A stretch of 64,000 nucleotides of DNA, from NCBI RefSeq assembly GCF_050948175.1, contig NW_027490453.1, positions 1 to 64,000 on the forward strand, in the 5' to 3' direction. How positions within the stretch are numbered: the first letter of the stretch is position 1; every line of letters starts with the position of its first letter. The notes beneath the pieces are model-generated. The model was given only the letters and a program-made list of their open reading frames with translations, was not told the origin of the DNA and ran no database searches. The stretch comes from Xylocopa sonorina (lineage: Eukaryota; Arthropoda; Insecta; Hymenoptera; Apidae). Of this stretch, positions 1 through 11,040 are shown one piece after another. The position numbers were made by a program, and so were the translations under genes.

Positions 1-120
1 ACTGAGATGCGGTATCGCGTCTTAAGAAGCATTAGAACACTATTGCTACGATAGGTAGACATTTGCAAACGCTATTTCCTTGCAAGGAAGTGTCGCATTT
101 ACATTCATTTGAAGTTTAGA
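1..120 (+). repeat. Partial satellite monomer at the left edge
   Basis: The window opens inside a monomer, at the ACTGAGATGCGG step, and runs to the first anchor at 121. It carries the ATAGGTAGACATTTGCAAAC variant of the middle segment. The array therefore continues to the left of the window. Confidence 0.95.
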
Positions 121-182
121 CGAGGAATACATAACACTTCGCAAATCATATTATATCTTACCATGAAACATAGAAATGAGAT

Positions 183-192
183 GCGATATCGC
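183..192. repeat. 10-bp perfect palindrome GCGATATCGC (first copy)
   Basis: GCGATATCGC equals its own reverse complement. One step further out the pair is T opposite G, and the next pair out is A-T again. It recurs in most A, C and Y monomers. It is lost in B-type monomers (GCAATATCTC) and in the GCGACATCGC and GCGATTTCGC variants. Any function as a protein-binding dyad is inference. Confidence 0.9.
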
Positions 193-219
193 GTTTTAAG
201 AATCATAAGAACTCTATTG

Positions 220-232
220 CTACGATACGTAG
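220..232. repeat. 13-bp dyad CTACG-ATA-CGTAG (first copy)
   Basis: Two 5-bp arms, CTACG and CGTAG, flank a 3-bp centre. The dyad is intact where the monomer reads TGCTACGATACGTAGAC. It is broken in C-type monomers (ATACCTAG), in TGCTTCG B-type monomers, in ATAGGTAG monomers and in the ACGTTGAC form common in Block IV. Confidence 0.9.
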
Positions 233-249
233 ACATCTGCAAACGCTAT

Positions 250-263
250 TTCCTTGCAAGGAA
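250..263. repeat. 14-bp perfect palindrome TTCCTTGCAAGGAA (first copy)
   Basis: TTCCTTGCAAGGAA is its own reverse complement. With one T opposite G it extends to an 18-bp near-palindrome, ATTTCCTTGCAAGGAAGT. It is common in Blocks I and IV. In Block III the centre is usually CTAGCAAGG, and some monomers have the mirror form CTTGCTAGG. It could form a hairpin if single-stranded or transcribed, but nothing in the window shows that it does. Confidence 0.9.
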
Positions 264-959
264 GTGTCGCATTTACATTCATTTGAATCGTAGACGAGGA
301 ATGCATAACACTTCGCAATGAATATTATATCTTATCACGAAACATAGATATGAGATGCAATATCTCGTTTTAAGAAGCATTTGAACTCTATTGCTTCGAT
401 ACGTAGACATCTGCAAACGCTATTTCCTTGCAAGGAAGTGTCGCATTTACATTCATTTGAGGTGTAGACGAGGAAAACATAACACTTCGCAAATCATATT
501 ATATCTTACCATGAAACATAGAAATCAGATGCGATATCGCGTTTTAAGAAGCATTAGAAATCTATTGCTACGATACGTAGACATCTGCAAACGCTATTTC
601 CTAGCGAGGAAGTTTCGCATTCACATTCATTTGAAGTGTAGACGAGGAATACATAACACTTCGCAAATCATATTATATCTTACCATGAAACATAGAAATG
701 AGATGCGATATCGCGTTTTAAGAATCATAAGAACTCTATTGCTACGATACGTAGACATCTGCAAACGCTATTTCCTTGCAAGGAAGTGTCGCATTTACAT
801 TCATTTGAATCGTAGACGAGGAATGCATAACACTTCGCAATGAATATTATATCTTACCATGAAACATAGAAATGAGAAGCGATATCGCGTTTTAAGAATC
901 CTAAGAACTCTATTGCTACGATACGTAGACATCTGCAAACGCTATTTCCTTGCAAGTAA

Positions 960-3004
960 GTGTCGCATTTACATTCATTTGAAGTGTAGACGAGGAATAC
1001 ATAACACTTCGCAAATCATATTATATCTTACCATGAAACATAGAGATGAGATGCGATATCGCGTTTTAAGAAGCATTAGAACACTATTGCTATGATAGGT
1101 AGAAATTCGCAAACGCTATTTCCTTGCAAGGAAGTGTCGCATTTACATTCCCTTGAAGCGTAGACGAGGAATACATAACACTTCGCAAATCATATTATAT
1201 CTTACCATGAAACATAGAAATGAGATGCGATATCGCGTTTTAAGAAGCATTTCAACTCTGTTGCTACGCTACGTAGACATCTGCAAACGCTATTTCCTTG
1301 CAAGGAAGTGTCGCGTTTACATTCATTTCAATCGTATACGAGGAATGCATAACACTTCGCAATGAATATTATATCTTACCATGAAACATAGAAATGTGAT
1401 GCGATATCGCGTTTTATGAAGCATTAGAAATCTATTGCTACGATACCTAGACATCTGCAGACGCTATTTCCTAGCAAGGAAGTGTCGCGTTTACATTCAT
1501 TTGAAGTGTAGACGAGGAATACATGACACTTCGCAAATCATATTATATCTTACCATGAAACATAGAAATGAGAAGCGATATCGCGTTTTAAGAATCATAA
1601 GAACTCTATTGCTACGATACGTAGACATCTGCAAACGCTATTTCCTTGCAAGTAAGTGTCGCATTTACATTCATTTGAAGTGTAGACGAGGAATACATAA
1701 CACTTCGCAAATCATATTATATCTTACCATGAAACATAGAGATGAGATGCGATATCGCGTTTTAAGAAGCATTAGAACACTATTGCTATGATAGGTAGAC
1801 ATTCGCAAACGCTATTTCCTTGCAAGGAAGTGTCGCATTCACATTCATTTGAAGTGTAGACGAGGAATACATAACACTTCGCAACTCATAATATATCTTA
1901 CCATGAAACATAGAAATGAGATGCAATATCTCGTTTTAAGAAGCATTTGAACTCTATTGCTACGATAGGTAGACATTCGCAAATGCTATTTCCTTGCAAG
2001 GAAGTGTCGCATTTACATTCATTTGAAGTGTAGACGAGGAATACATAACACTTCGCAAATCATATTATATCTTACCATGAAACATAGAGATGAGATGCGA
2101 TATCGCGTTTTAAGAAGCATTAGAACACTATTGCTATGATAGGTAGAAATTCGCAAACGCTATTTCCTTGCAAGGAAGTGTCGCATTTACATTCATTTGA
2201 AGCGTAGACGAGGAATACATAACACTTCGCAAATCATATTATATCTTACCATGAAACATAGAAATGAGATGCGATATCGCGTTTTAAGAAGCATTTCAAC
2301 TCTGTTGCTACGCTACGTAGACATCTGCAAACGCTATTTCCTTGCAAGGAAGTGTCGCGTTTACATTCATTTCAATCGTATACGAGGAATGCATAACACT
2401 TCGCAATGAATATTATATCTTACCATGAAACATAGAAATGTGATGCGATATCGCGTTTTATGAAGCATTAGAAATCTATTGCTACGATACCTAGACATCT
2501 GCAGACGCTATTTCCTAGCAAGGAAGTGTCGCGTTTACATTCATTTGAAGTGTAGACGAGGAATACATGACACTTCGCAAATCATATTATATCTTACCAT
2601 GAAACATAGAAATGAGAAGCGATATCGCGTTTTAAGAATCATAAGAACTCTATTGCTACGATACGTAGACATCTGCAAACGCTATTTCCTTGCAAGTAAG
2701 TGTCGCATTTACATTCATTTGAAGTGTAGACGAGGAATACATAACACTTCGCAAATCATATTATATCTTACCATGAAACATAGAGATGAGATGCGATATC
2801 GCGTTTTAAGAAGCATTAGAACACTATTGCTATGATAGGTAGACATTCGCAAACGCTATTTCCTTGCAAGGAAGTGTCGCATTCACATTCATTTGAAGTG
2901 TAGACGAGGAATACATAACACTTCGCAACTCATAATATATCTTACCATGAAACATAGAAATGAGATGCAATATCTCGTTTTAAGAAGCATTTGAACTCTA
3001 TTGC
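960..3004 (+). repeat. Tandem duplication of a six-monomer unit (period 1044 bp)
   Basis: About 960-1960 and 2004-3004 are near-identical at an offset of 1044 bp (6 x 174). Shared markers include ATAGAGATGAG, TGCTATGATAGG, ATTTCAATCGTATACGAGG and AACTCATAATATATC. I noticed one difference (ATTCCCTTGAAG near 1147 against ATTCATTTGAAG near 2191). The match ends where TGCTACGATAGG (about 1962) faces TGCTTCGATACG (about 3006). Confidence 0.85.
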
Positions 3005-4261
3005 TTCGATACGTAGACATCTGCAAACGCTATTTCCTAGCAAGGAAGTGTCGCATTTACATTCATTTGAAGTGTAGACGAGGAATACATGATACTTCGC
3101 AAATCATATTATATCTTACCATGAAACATAGAAATGAGATGCGATATCGCGTTTTAAGAAGCATTAGAACACTATTGCCGCGATAGGTAGACATTTGCAA
3201 ACGCTATTTCCTAGCAAAGAAGTGTCGCATTTACATTCATTTGAAGTGTAGACGAGGAATACATAACACTTCGCAAATCATATTATATCTTACCATGAAA
3301 CATAGAAATGGGATGCGATATCGCGTTTTAAGAAGCATTAGAACATTATTGTTACGATACCTAGACATCTGCAGACGCTATTTCCTAGCAAGGAAGTGTC
3401 GCATTTACATTCATTTGAAGTGTAGACGAGGAATACATGATACTTCGCAAATCATATTATATCTTACCATGAAACATAGAAATGAGATGCGATATCGCGT
3501 TTTAAGAAGCATTAGATAGCTATTGCTACGATACGTAGACATCTGCAAACGCTATTTCCTAGCGAGGAAGTATCGCATTCACATTCATTTGATGTGTAGA
3601 CGAGGAATACATAACACTTCGCAAATCATGTTATATCTTACCATGAAACATAGAAATGAGATGCGATATCGCTTATTAAGAATCATATGAACTCTATTGC
3701 TACGATACGTAGAAATCTGCAATCGCTATTTCCTAGCAAGGAAGTGTCGCATTTACATTCATTTGAAGTGTAGACGAGGAATACATGATACTTCGCAAAT
3801 CATATTATATCTTACCATGAAACATAGAAATGAGATGCGATATCGCGTTACAAGAATCATAAGAACTCTATTGTTACGATACGTAGACATCTGCAAACGC
3901 TATTTCCTTGCAAGAAAGTGTCGCATTTACTTTCATTTGAATCGTAGACGAGGAATGCATAACACTTCGCAATGAATATTATATCTTATCATGAAATATA
4001 GATATGAGATGCAGTATCTCGTTTTAGGAAGCATTTGAACTCTATTGCTTCGATACGTAGACATCTGCAATCGCTGTTTCCTTGCAAGGAAGTGTCGCAT
4101 TTACTTTCATTTGAATCGTAGACGTGGAATGCATAACACTTCGCAATGAATATTATATCTTACCATGATACATAGAAATGAGATGCGATATCGCGTTTTA
4201 AGAAGCATTAGAACTCTATTGCTACGATAGGTAGACATCTGCAAACGCTATTTCCTTGCAA
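2317..4261 (+). repeat. Eleven-monomer segment, copy 1 of a 2784-bp-offset duplication
   Basis: This segment recurs at 5101-7045, offset 2784 bp (16 x 174). Shared rare markers are ATTGCCGCGATAGG (about 3174 and 5958), GCATTAGATAGC (about 3509 and 6293), ATCGCTTATTAAG (about 3667 and 6451) and GACGTGGAATGC (about 4121 and 6905). Its first part overlaps the six-monomer duplication, so that module is present three times. Confidence 0.85.
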
Positions 4262-5100
4262 GGAAGTGTCGTACTTACATTGATTTGAAATGTAGACGAG
4301 GAATACATAACACTTCGCAAATCATATTATATCTTACCATGAATCATAGAAATGAGATGCGATATCGCGTTTTAAGAAGCATTAGAACTCTACTGCTACG
4401 ATACGTAGACATCTGCAAACGCTATTTCCTAGCGAGCGAGTGTCGCATTTACATTCATTTGAAGTGTAGACGAGGAATACATAACACTTCGCAAATCATA
4501 TTATATCTTACCATGAAACATAGAAATGAGATGCGATATCGCGTTTTAAGATGCATTAGAACTCTATTGCTACGATACGTAGACATCTGCAAACGCTATT
4601 TCCTTGCAAGGAAGTGTCGCATTTACATTCATTTGAAGTGTAGACGGGGAATACGTGATACTTCGCAAATCATATTATATCTTACCATGAAACATAGAAA
4701 TGAGATGCGATATCGCGATTTAAGAAGCTTTAGAACACTATTGCTTCGATACGTAGACATATGCAAACGCGATTTCCTTGCAAGGAAGTGTCGCATTTAC
4801 ATTCATTTGAATCGTAGACGAGGAATGCATAACACTTCGCAATGAATATTATATCTTATCATGAAACATAGATATGAGATGCAATATCTCGTTTTAAGAA
4901 GCATTTGAACACTATTGCTTCGATACGTAAACATCTGCAGACGCTATTTCCTAGCAAGGAAGTGTCGCATTTACATTCATTTGAATCGTAGACGAGGAAT
5001 GCATAACACTTCGCAATGAATATTATATCTTATCATGAAACATAGATATGAGATGCAATATCTCGTTTTAAGAAGCATTTCAACTTTATTGCTTCGATAC

Positions 5101-7045
5101 GTAGACATCTGCAAACGCTATTTCCTTGCAAGGAAGTGTCGCGTTTACATTCATTTCAATCGTATACGAGGAATGCATAACACTTCGCAATGAATATTAT
5201 ATCTTACCATGAAACATAGAAATGTGATGCGATATCGCGTTTTATGAAGCATTAGAAATCTATTGCTACGATACCTAGACATCTGCAGACGCTATTTGCT
5301 AGCAAGGAAGTGTCGCGTTTACATTCATTTGAAGTGTAGACGAGGAATACATGACACTTCGCAAATCATATTATATCTTACCATGAAACATAGAAATGAG
5401 AAGCGATATCGCGTTTTAAGAATCATAAGAACTCTATTGCTACGATACGTAGACATCTGCAAACGCTATTTCCTTGCAAGTAAGTGTCGCATTTACATTC
5501 ATTTGAAGTGTAGACGAGGAATACATAACACTTCGCAAATCATATTATATCTTACCATGAAACATAGAGATGAGATGCGATATCGCGTTTTAAGAAGCAT
5601 TAGAACACTATTGCTATGATAGGTAGACATTCGCAAACGCTATTTCCTTGCAAGGAAGTGTCGCATTCACATTCATTTGAAGTGTAGACGAGGAATACAT
5701 AACACTTCGCAACTCATAATATATCTTACCATGAAACATAGAAATGAGATGCAATATCTCGTTTTAAGAAGCATTTGAACTCTATTGCTTCGATACGTAG
5801 ACATCTGCAAACGCTATTTCCTAGCAAGGAAGTGTCGCATTTACATTCATTTGAAGTGTAGACGAGGAATACATGATACTTCGCAAATCATATTATATCT
5901 TACCATGAAACATAGAAATGAGATGCGATATCGCGTTTTAAGAAGCATTAGAACACTATTGCCGCGATAGGTAGACATTTGCAAACGCTATTTCCTAGCA
6001 AAGAAGTGTCGCATTTACATTCATTTGAAGTGTAGACGAGGAATACATAACACTTCGCAAATCATATTATATCTTACCATGAAACATAGAAATGGGATGC
6101 GATATCGCGTTTTAAGAAGCATTAGAACATTATTGTTACGATACCTAGACATCTGCAGACGCTATTTCCTAGCAAGGAAGTGTCGCATTTACATTCATTT
6201 GAAGTGTAGACGAGGAATACATGATACTTCGCAAATCATATTATATCTTACCATGAAACATAGAAATGAGATGCGATATCGCGTTTTAAGAAGCATTAGA
6301 TAGCTATTGCTACGATACGTAGACATCTGCAAACGCTATTTCCTAGCGAGGAAGTATCGCATTCACATTCATTTGATGTGTAGACGAGGAATACATAACA
6401 CTTCGCAAATCATGTTATATCTTACCATGAAACATAGAAATGAGATGCGATATCGCTTATTAAGAATCATATGAACTCTATTGCTACGATACGTAGAAAT
6501 CTGCAATCGCTATTTCCTAGCAAGGAAGTGTCGCATTTACATTCATTTGAAGTGTAGACGAGGAATACATGATACTTCGCAAATCATATTATATCTTACC
6601 ATGAAACATAGAAATGAGATGCGATATCGCGTTACAAGAATCATAAGAACTCTATTGTTACGATACGTAGACATCTGCAAACGCTATTTCCTTGCAAGAA
6701 AGTGTCGCATTTACTTTCATTTGAATCGTAGACGAGGAATGCATAACACTTCGCAATGAATATTATATCTTATCATGAAATATAGATATGAGATGCAGTA
6801 TCTCGTTTTAGGAAGCATTTGAACTCTATTGCTTCGATACGTAGACATCTGCAATCGCTGTTTCCTTGCAAGGAAGTGTCGCATTTACTTTCATTTGAAT
6901 CGTAGACGTGGAATGCATAACACTTCGCAATGAATATTATATCTTACCATGATACATAGAAATGAGATGCGATATCGCGTTTTAAGAAGCATTAGAACTC
7001 TATTGCTACGATAGGTAGACATCTGCAAACGCTATTTCCTTGCAA
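5101..7045 (+). repeat. Eleven-monomer segment, copy 2 of the 2784-bp-offset duplication
   Basis: This is the near-identical partner of 2317-4261. One visible difference is TATTTGCTAGC (about 5294) against TATTTCCTAGC (about 2510). The match breaks at 7045, where copy 2 has AAGAAAGTG and copy 1 has AAGGAAGTG, because a 348-bp tandem duplication intervenes. Confidence 0.85.
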
Positions 7046-7393
7046 GAAAGTGTCGCATTTACTTTCATTTGAATCGTAGACGAGGAATGCATAACACTTC
7101 GCAATGAATATTATATCTTATCATGGAATATAGATATGAGATGCAGTATCTCGTTTTAGGAAGCATTTGAACTCTATTGCTTCGATACGTAGACATCTGC
7201 AATCGCTGTTTCCTTGCAAGGAAGTGTCGCATTTACTTTCATTTGAATCGTAGACGTGGAATGCATAACACTTCGCAATGAATATTATATCTTACCATGA
7301 TACATAGAAATGAGATGCGATATCGCGTTTTAAGAAGCATTAGAACTCTATTGCTACGATAGGTAGACATCTGCAAACGCTATTTCCTTGCAA
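6668..7393 (+). repeat. Two-monomer tandem duplication (period 348 bp)
   Basis: Positions 6668-7045 repeat 348 bp downstream with one difference seen (CATGAAATATAG near 6773 against CATGGAATATAG near 7121). The duplication lies inside the longer copy, so it postdates it. Confidence 0.8.
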
Positions 7394-7838
7394 GGAAGTG
7401 TCGTACTTACATTGATTTGAAATGTAGACGAGGAATACATAACACTTCGCAAATCATATTATATCTTACCATGAATCATAGAAATGAGATGCGATATCGC
7501 GTTTTAAGAAGCATTAGAACTCTACTGCTACGATACGTAGACATCTGCAAACGCTATTTCCTAGCGAGCGAGTGTCGCATTTACATTCATTTGAAGTGTA
7601 GACGAGGAATACATAACACTTCGCAAATCATATTATATCTTACCATGAAACATAGAAATGAGATGCGATATCGCGTTTTAAGATGCATTAGAACTCTATT
7701 GCTACGATACGTAGACATCTGCAAACGCTATTTCCTTGCAAGGAAGTGTCGCATTTACATTCATTTGAAGTGTAGACGGGGAATACGTGATACTTCGCAA
7801 ATCATATTATATCTTACCATGAAACATAGAAATGAGAT
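7393..7838 (+). repeat. Continuation of the duplicated segment (partner of 4261-4706)
   Basis: This matches 4261-4706 at an offset of 3132 bp (18 x 174). Shared markers are GTCGTACTTACATTGATTTG, CTAGCGAGCGAGTG and GACGGGGAATACG. It diverges where ATACGAAATCGC (7838) faces ATGCGATATCGC (4706). Confidence 0.8.
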
Positions 7839-8646
7839 ACGAAATCGCGTTTTAAGAATTATAAGAACTCTATTGCTACGCTGCGTAGACATCTGCAAAC
7901 GCTATTTCCTTGCAAGGAAGTGTCGCATTTACTTTCATTTGAATCGTAGACGAGGAATGCATAACACTTCGCAATGTATATTATATCTTATCACGAAACA
8001 TAGATATGAGATGCAATATCTCGTTTTAAGAAGCATTTGAACTCTATTGCTTCGATACGTAGGCATCTGCAAACGCTATTTCCTTGCAAGGAAGTGTCGC
8101 ATTCACATTCATTTAAAGTGTAGACGAGGAATACATGACACTTCGCAAATCATATTATATCTTACCATGAAACATAGAAATGAGATGCGATATCGCGTTC
8201 TAAGAAGCATTAGAAATCCATTGCTACGATACGTAGACATCTGCAAATGCTATTTCCTTGCAAGGAAGTGTCGCATTTACATTGATTTGATGTGTAGACG
8301 AGGAATACATAACACTTCGCAAATCATAATACATCTTACCATGAAACGTAGAAATGAGATGCGATATCGCGTTTAAAGAAGCAATAGAACTCTATTGCTA
8401 CGATACCCAGACATCTGCAGACGCTATTTCCTAACAAGGAAGTGTCGCATTTACATTCACTTGAAGTGTAGACCAGGAATACATGACACTTAGCAAATCA
8501 TCTTATATCTTACCATGAAACATAGAAATGTGATGCGATATCGCGTTTTAAGAAGCACTAGAAAGCTATTGCTACGATACGTAGACATCTGCAAACGCTA
8601 TTTCCTTGCAAGGAAGTGTCGCATTTACATTCATTTGAAGTGTAGA

Positions 8647-8787
8647 CAAGGAATACATAACACTTCGCAAATCATATTATATCTTACCATAAAGCATAGA
8701 AATGAGATACGATATCGCGTTTTAAGAAGCATCAGAAATCCATTCCTTGCAAGGAAGTGTCGCATTTACATTCGTTTGAATCGTAGA
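8647..8787 (+). repeat. Truncated monomer (141 bp, 33-bp internal deletion)
   Basis: The anchors at 8647 (CAAGGAAT here) and 8788 are 141 bp apart. Sequence runs from AGAAATCCATT directly into CCTTGCAAGG, omitting the segment that normally holds CTACGATACGTAG and CTGCAAACGC. It is the only deletion longer than 1 bp that I found. The TT at the junction gives 2-bp microhomology. From here anchor phase shifts from 121 to 88 (mod 174). Confidence 0.9.
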
Positions 8788-10140
8788 CGAGGAATGCATA
8801 ACAATTCGCAATGAATATTATATCCTATCATGAAACATAGATATGAGATGCAATATCTCGTTTTAAGAAGCATTTGAACTCCATTGCTTCGATACGTAGA
8901 CATCTGCAAACGCTATTTCCTTGCAACGAAGTGTCGCATTTACATTCCTTTGAAGTTGAGACAAGGAATACATAACACTTCGCAAATCATATTATATCTT
9001 ACCATGAAACATAGAAATGAAATGCGATATCGCGTTTTAAGAAGCATTAGAACTCTATTGCTACGATACCTAGACATCTCCAGATGCTATTTCCTAGCAA
9101 GGAAGTGTCGGATTTACATTCATTTGAAGTGTAGACGAGGAATACATGATACTTCGCAAATCATATTATATCTTACCATGAAACATAGAAATGAGATGCG
9201 ATATCGCATTTTAAGAAGCATTAGAACACTATTGCTACGATAGTTAGACATTTGCAAACGCTATTTCCTAGGAAAGAAGTATCGCATTTACATTCATTTG
9301 AAGTATAGGCGAGGAATACATAACACTTCGCAAATAATATTACATCTTACCATGAAACATAGAAATGAGATGCGATATCGCGTTTTAAGAAGCATTAGAA
9401 CTCTATTGCTACGATACGTAGACTTCTGCAAACGCTATTTCCTTGCAAGGAAGTGTCGCATTTACATTCATGTGAAGTGTAGACGAGGAATACATAACAC
9501 TTCGCAAATCATATTATATCTTACCATGAAACATAGAAATGAGATGCGATATCGCGTTTTAAGAAGCATTAGGACTCTATTGCGACGATACCTAGAAATC
9601 TGCAGACGCTATTTCCTAGCAAGGAAGTGTCGCATTTACATTCATTTGAAGTGTAGACGAGGAATACATGATACTTCGCAAATCATATTATATCTTACCA
9701 TGAAACATATAAATGAGATGCGATATCGCGTTTTAAGAAGCATTAGAACTCTATTGCTACGATACCTAGACATCTGCAGATGCTATTTCCTTGCAAGGAA
9801 GTGTCGCATTTACATTCATTTGAAGTGTAGACGAGGAATACATGATACTTCGCAAATCATATTATATCTTACCATGAAACATAGAAATGAGATGCGACAT
9901 CGCGTTCTAAGAAGCATTAGAACACTACTGCTACGATAGGTAGACATTTGCAAACACTATTTCCTTGCAAGGAAGTGTCGCATTTGCATTCATTTGAAGT
10001 GTAGACTAGGAATACATAACACTCCGCAAATCATATTATATCTTACCATGAAACATAGAAATGAGATACGATATCGCGTTTTAAGAATCACAGGAACTCT
10101 ATTGCTACGATACGTAGACATCTGCAAACGCTATTTCCTT

Positions 10141-10180
10141 GCAAGGAAGTACTCATTTACATTTAGTTGATGTGTAGACG
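10141..10180 (+). repeat. 1-bp-short monomer tail (AAGTACTC ... TTTAGTTGATG)
   Basis: GAAGTGTCGCATTT is replaced by GAAGTACTCATTT, one base shorter, followed by TTTAGTTGATGTG. It resembles the AAGTGCGC short form but differs by a substitution, so it may be a mutated copy of it. Confidence 0.85.
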
Positions 10181-10660
10181 AGGAATACATAACACTTCGC
10201 AAATCATATTATATCTTACCATGAAACATAGAATTGAGATGCGATATCGCGTTTTAAGAAGTATTAGAACTCTATTGCTACGATACCTAGACATCTGCAG
10301 ACGCTATTTCCTAGCAAGGAAGAGTCGCATTTACATTCATTTGAAGTGTAGACGAGGAATACATGATACTTCGCAAATCATATTATATCTTACCATGAAA
10401 CATAGAAATGAGATACGATATCGCGTTTTAAGAAGCATTAGAACACTATTGCTACGATAGGTAGACATTTGCAAACGCTATTTCCTAGCAAAGAAGTCTC
10501 GCATTTACATTCATTTGAAGTATAGGCGAGGAATACATAACACTTCGCAAATCATATTATATCTTACCATGAAACATAGAAATGAGATGCGATATCGCGT
10601 TTTAAGAATCATAGGAACTCTATTGCTACGATACGTTGACATCTGCAAACGCTATTTCCT

Positions 10661-10700
10661 TGCAAGGAAGTGCGCATTTACATTTAGTTGATGTGTAGAC
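10661..10700 (+). repeat. 1-bp-short monomer tail (AAGTGCGC ... TTTAGTTGATG)
   Basis: This is the first canonical short-form tail in the window, and its monomer carries ATACGTTGACATC. It lies about 35 kb from the main cluster of such monomers, which begins at 45815. Confidence 0.85.
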
Positions 10701-11020
10701 GAGGAATGGATAACACTTCGCAAATCATATTATATCTTACCATGAAACATAGAAATGAGATGCGATGTCGCGTTTTAAGAAGCATTAGAACTCTATTGCT
10801 ACGATACGTAGACATCTGCAAACGGTATTTCCTTGCAAGGAAGTGTCGCATTTACATTCATTTGAAGTGTAGACGAGGAATACATGACACTTCGCAAATC
10901 ATATTATATCTTACCATGAAACATAGAAATGAGATTCGACATCGCGTTTTAAGAAGCATTAAAAAGCTATTGCTACCATACGTAGACATCTGCAAACGCT
11001 ATTTCCTAGCAAGGAAGTGT

Positions 11021-11040
11021 CGCATTAAATTCATTTGAAG
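11021..11040 (+). repeat. Private 1-bp deletion (CGCATTAAATTC)
   Basis: CGCATTTACATTC is shortened by one base to CGCATTAAATTC. The anchor phase changes by one base here and then holds to about 43436, apart from the compensated interval 28311-28821. I saw this allele nowhere else. Confidence 0.85.

Larger units (their letters stand above)
121..294 (+). repeat. Reference monomer (174 bp)
   Basis: This is the first complete monomer and serves as the positional reference. In order it holds the anchor CGAGGAATACATAACACTTC, an A/T-rich stretch (CATATTATATCTTACC), CATGAAACATAGAAATGAG, the palindrome GCGATATCGC (183-192), a variable AAGAATCATAAGAACTC segment, the dyad CTACGATACGTAG (220-232), the palindrome TTCCTTGCAAGGAA (250-263), and the tail TCGCATTTACATTCATTTGA. 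The last bases before the next anchor (GAATCGTAGA here, GAAGTGTAGA elsewhere) distinguish subfamilies. Confidence 0.95.
1..8646 (+). repeat. Block I: mixed A- and B-type monomers
   Basis: A-type monomers (GAAGTG before the anchor, CGCAAATCATATT after it, GCGATATCGC) alternate irregularly with B-type and A/B hybrid monomers (GAATCG, CGCAATGAATATT, GCAATATCTC, CTTCGATACG). Phase is constant throughout, so I find no net indel. Variants rarely seen later include AGTAAGTGTC (about 956 and 1652), GCAACTCATAATATATC (about 1882) and TTACTTTCATTTG (about 3928). Confidence 0.85.

Noticed and set aside
250..263. Intrinsic terminator or bacterial regulatory hairpin
   Set aside because: TTCCTTGCAAGGAA has no following T-run, recurs in a large fraction of the monomers and has no gene upstream.
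121..294. CENP-B box
   Set aside because: The closest segments, around CTTCGCAAATCAT and GCTTCGATACGTAG, lack the required CGGG and the spaced A, so the human-type motif is absent.
6668..7393. Transposon with terminal repeats
   Set aside because: Every long repeat pair is offset by a whole number of monomers, or that number minus known 1-bp losses. No boundary shows inverted termini or target-site duplications.
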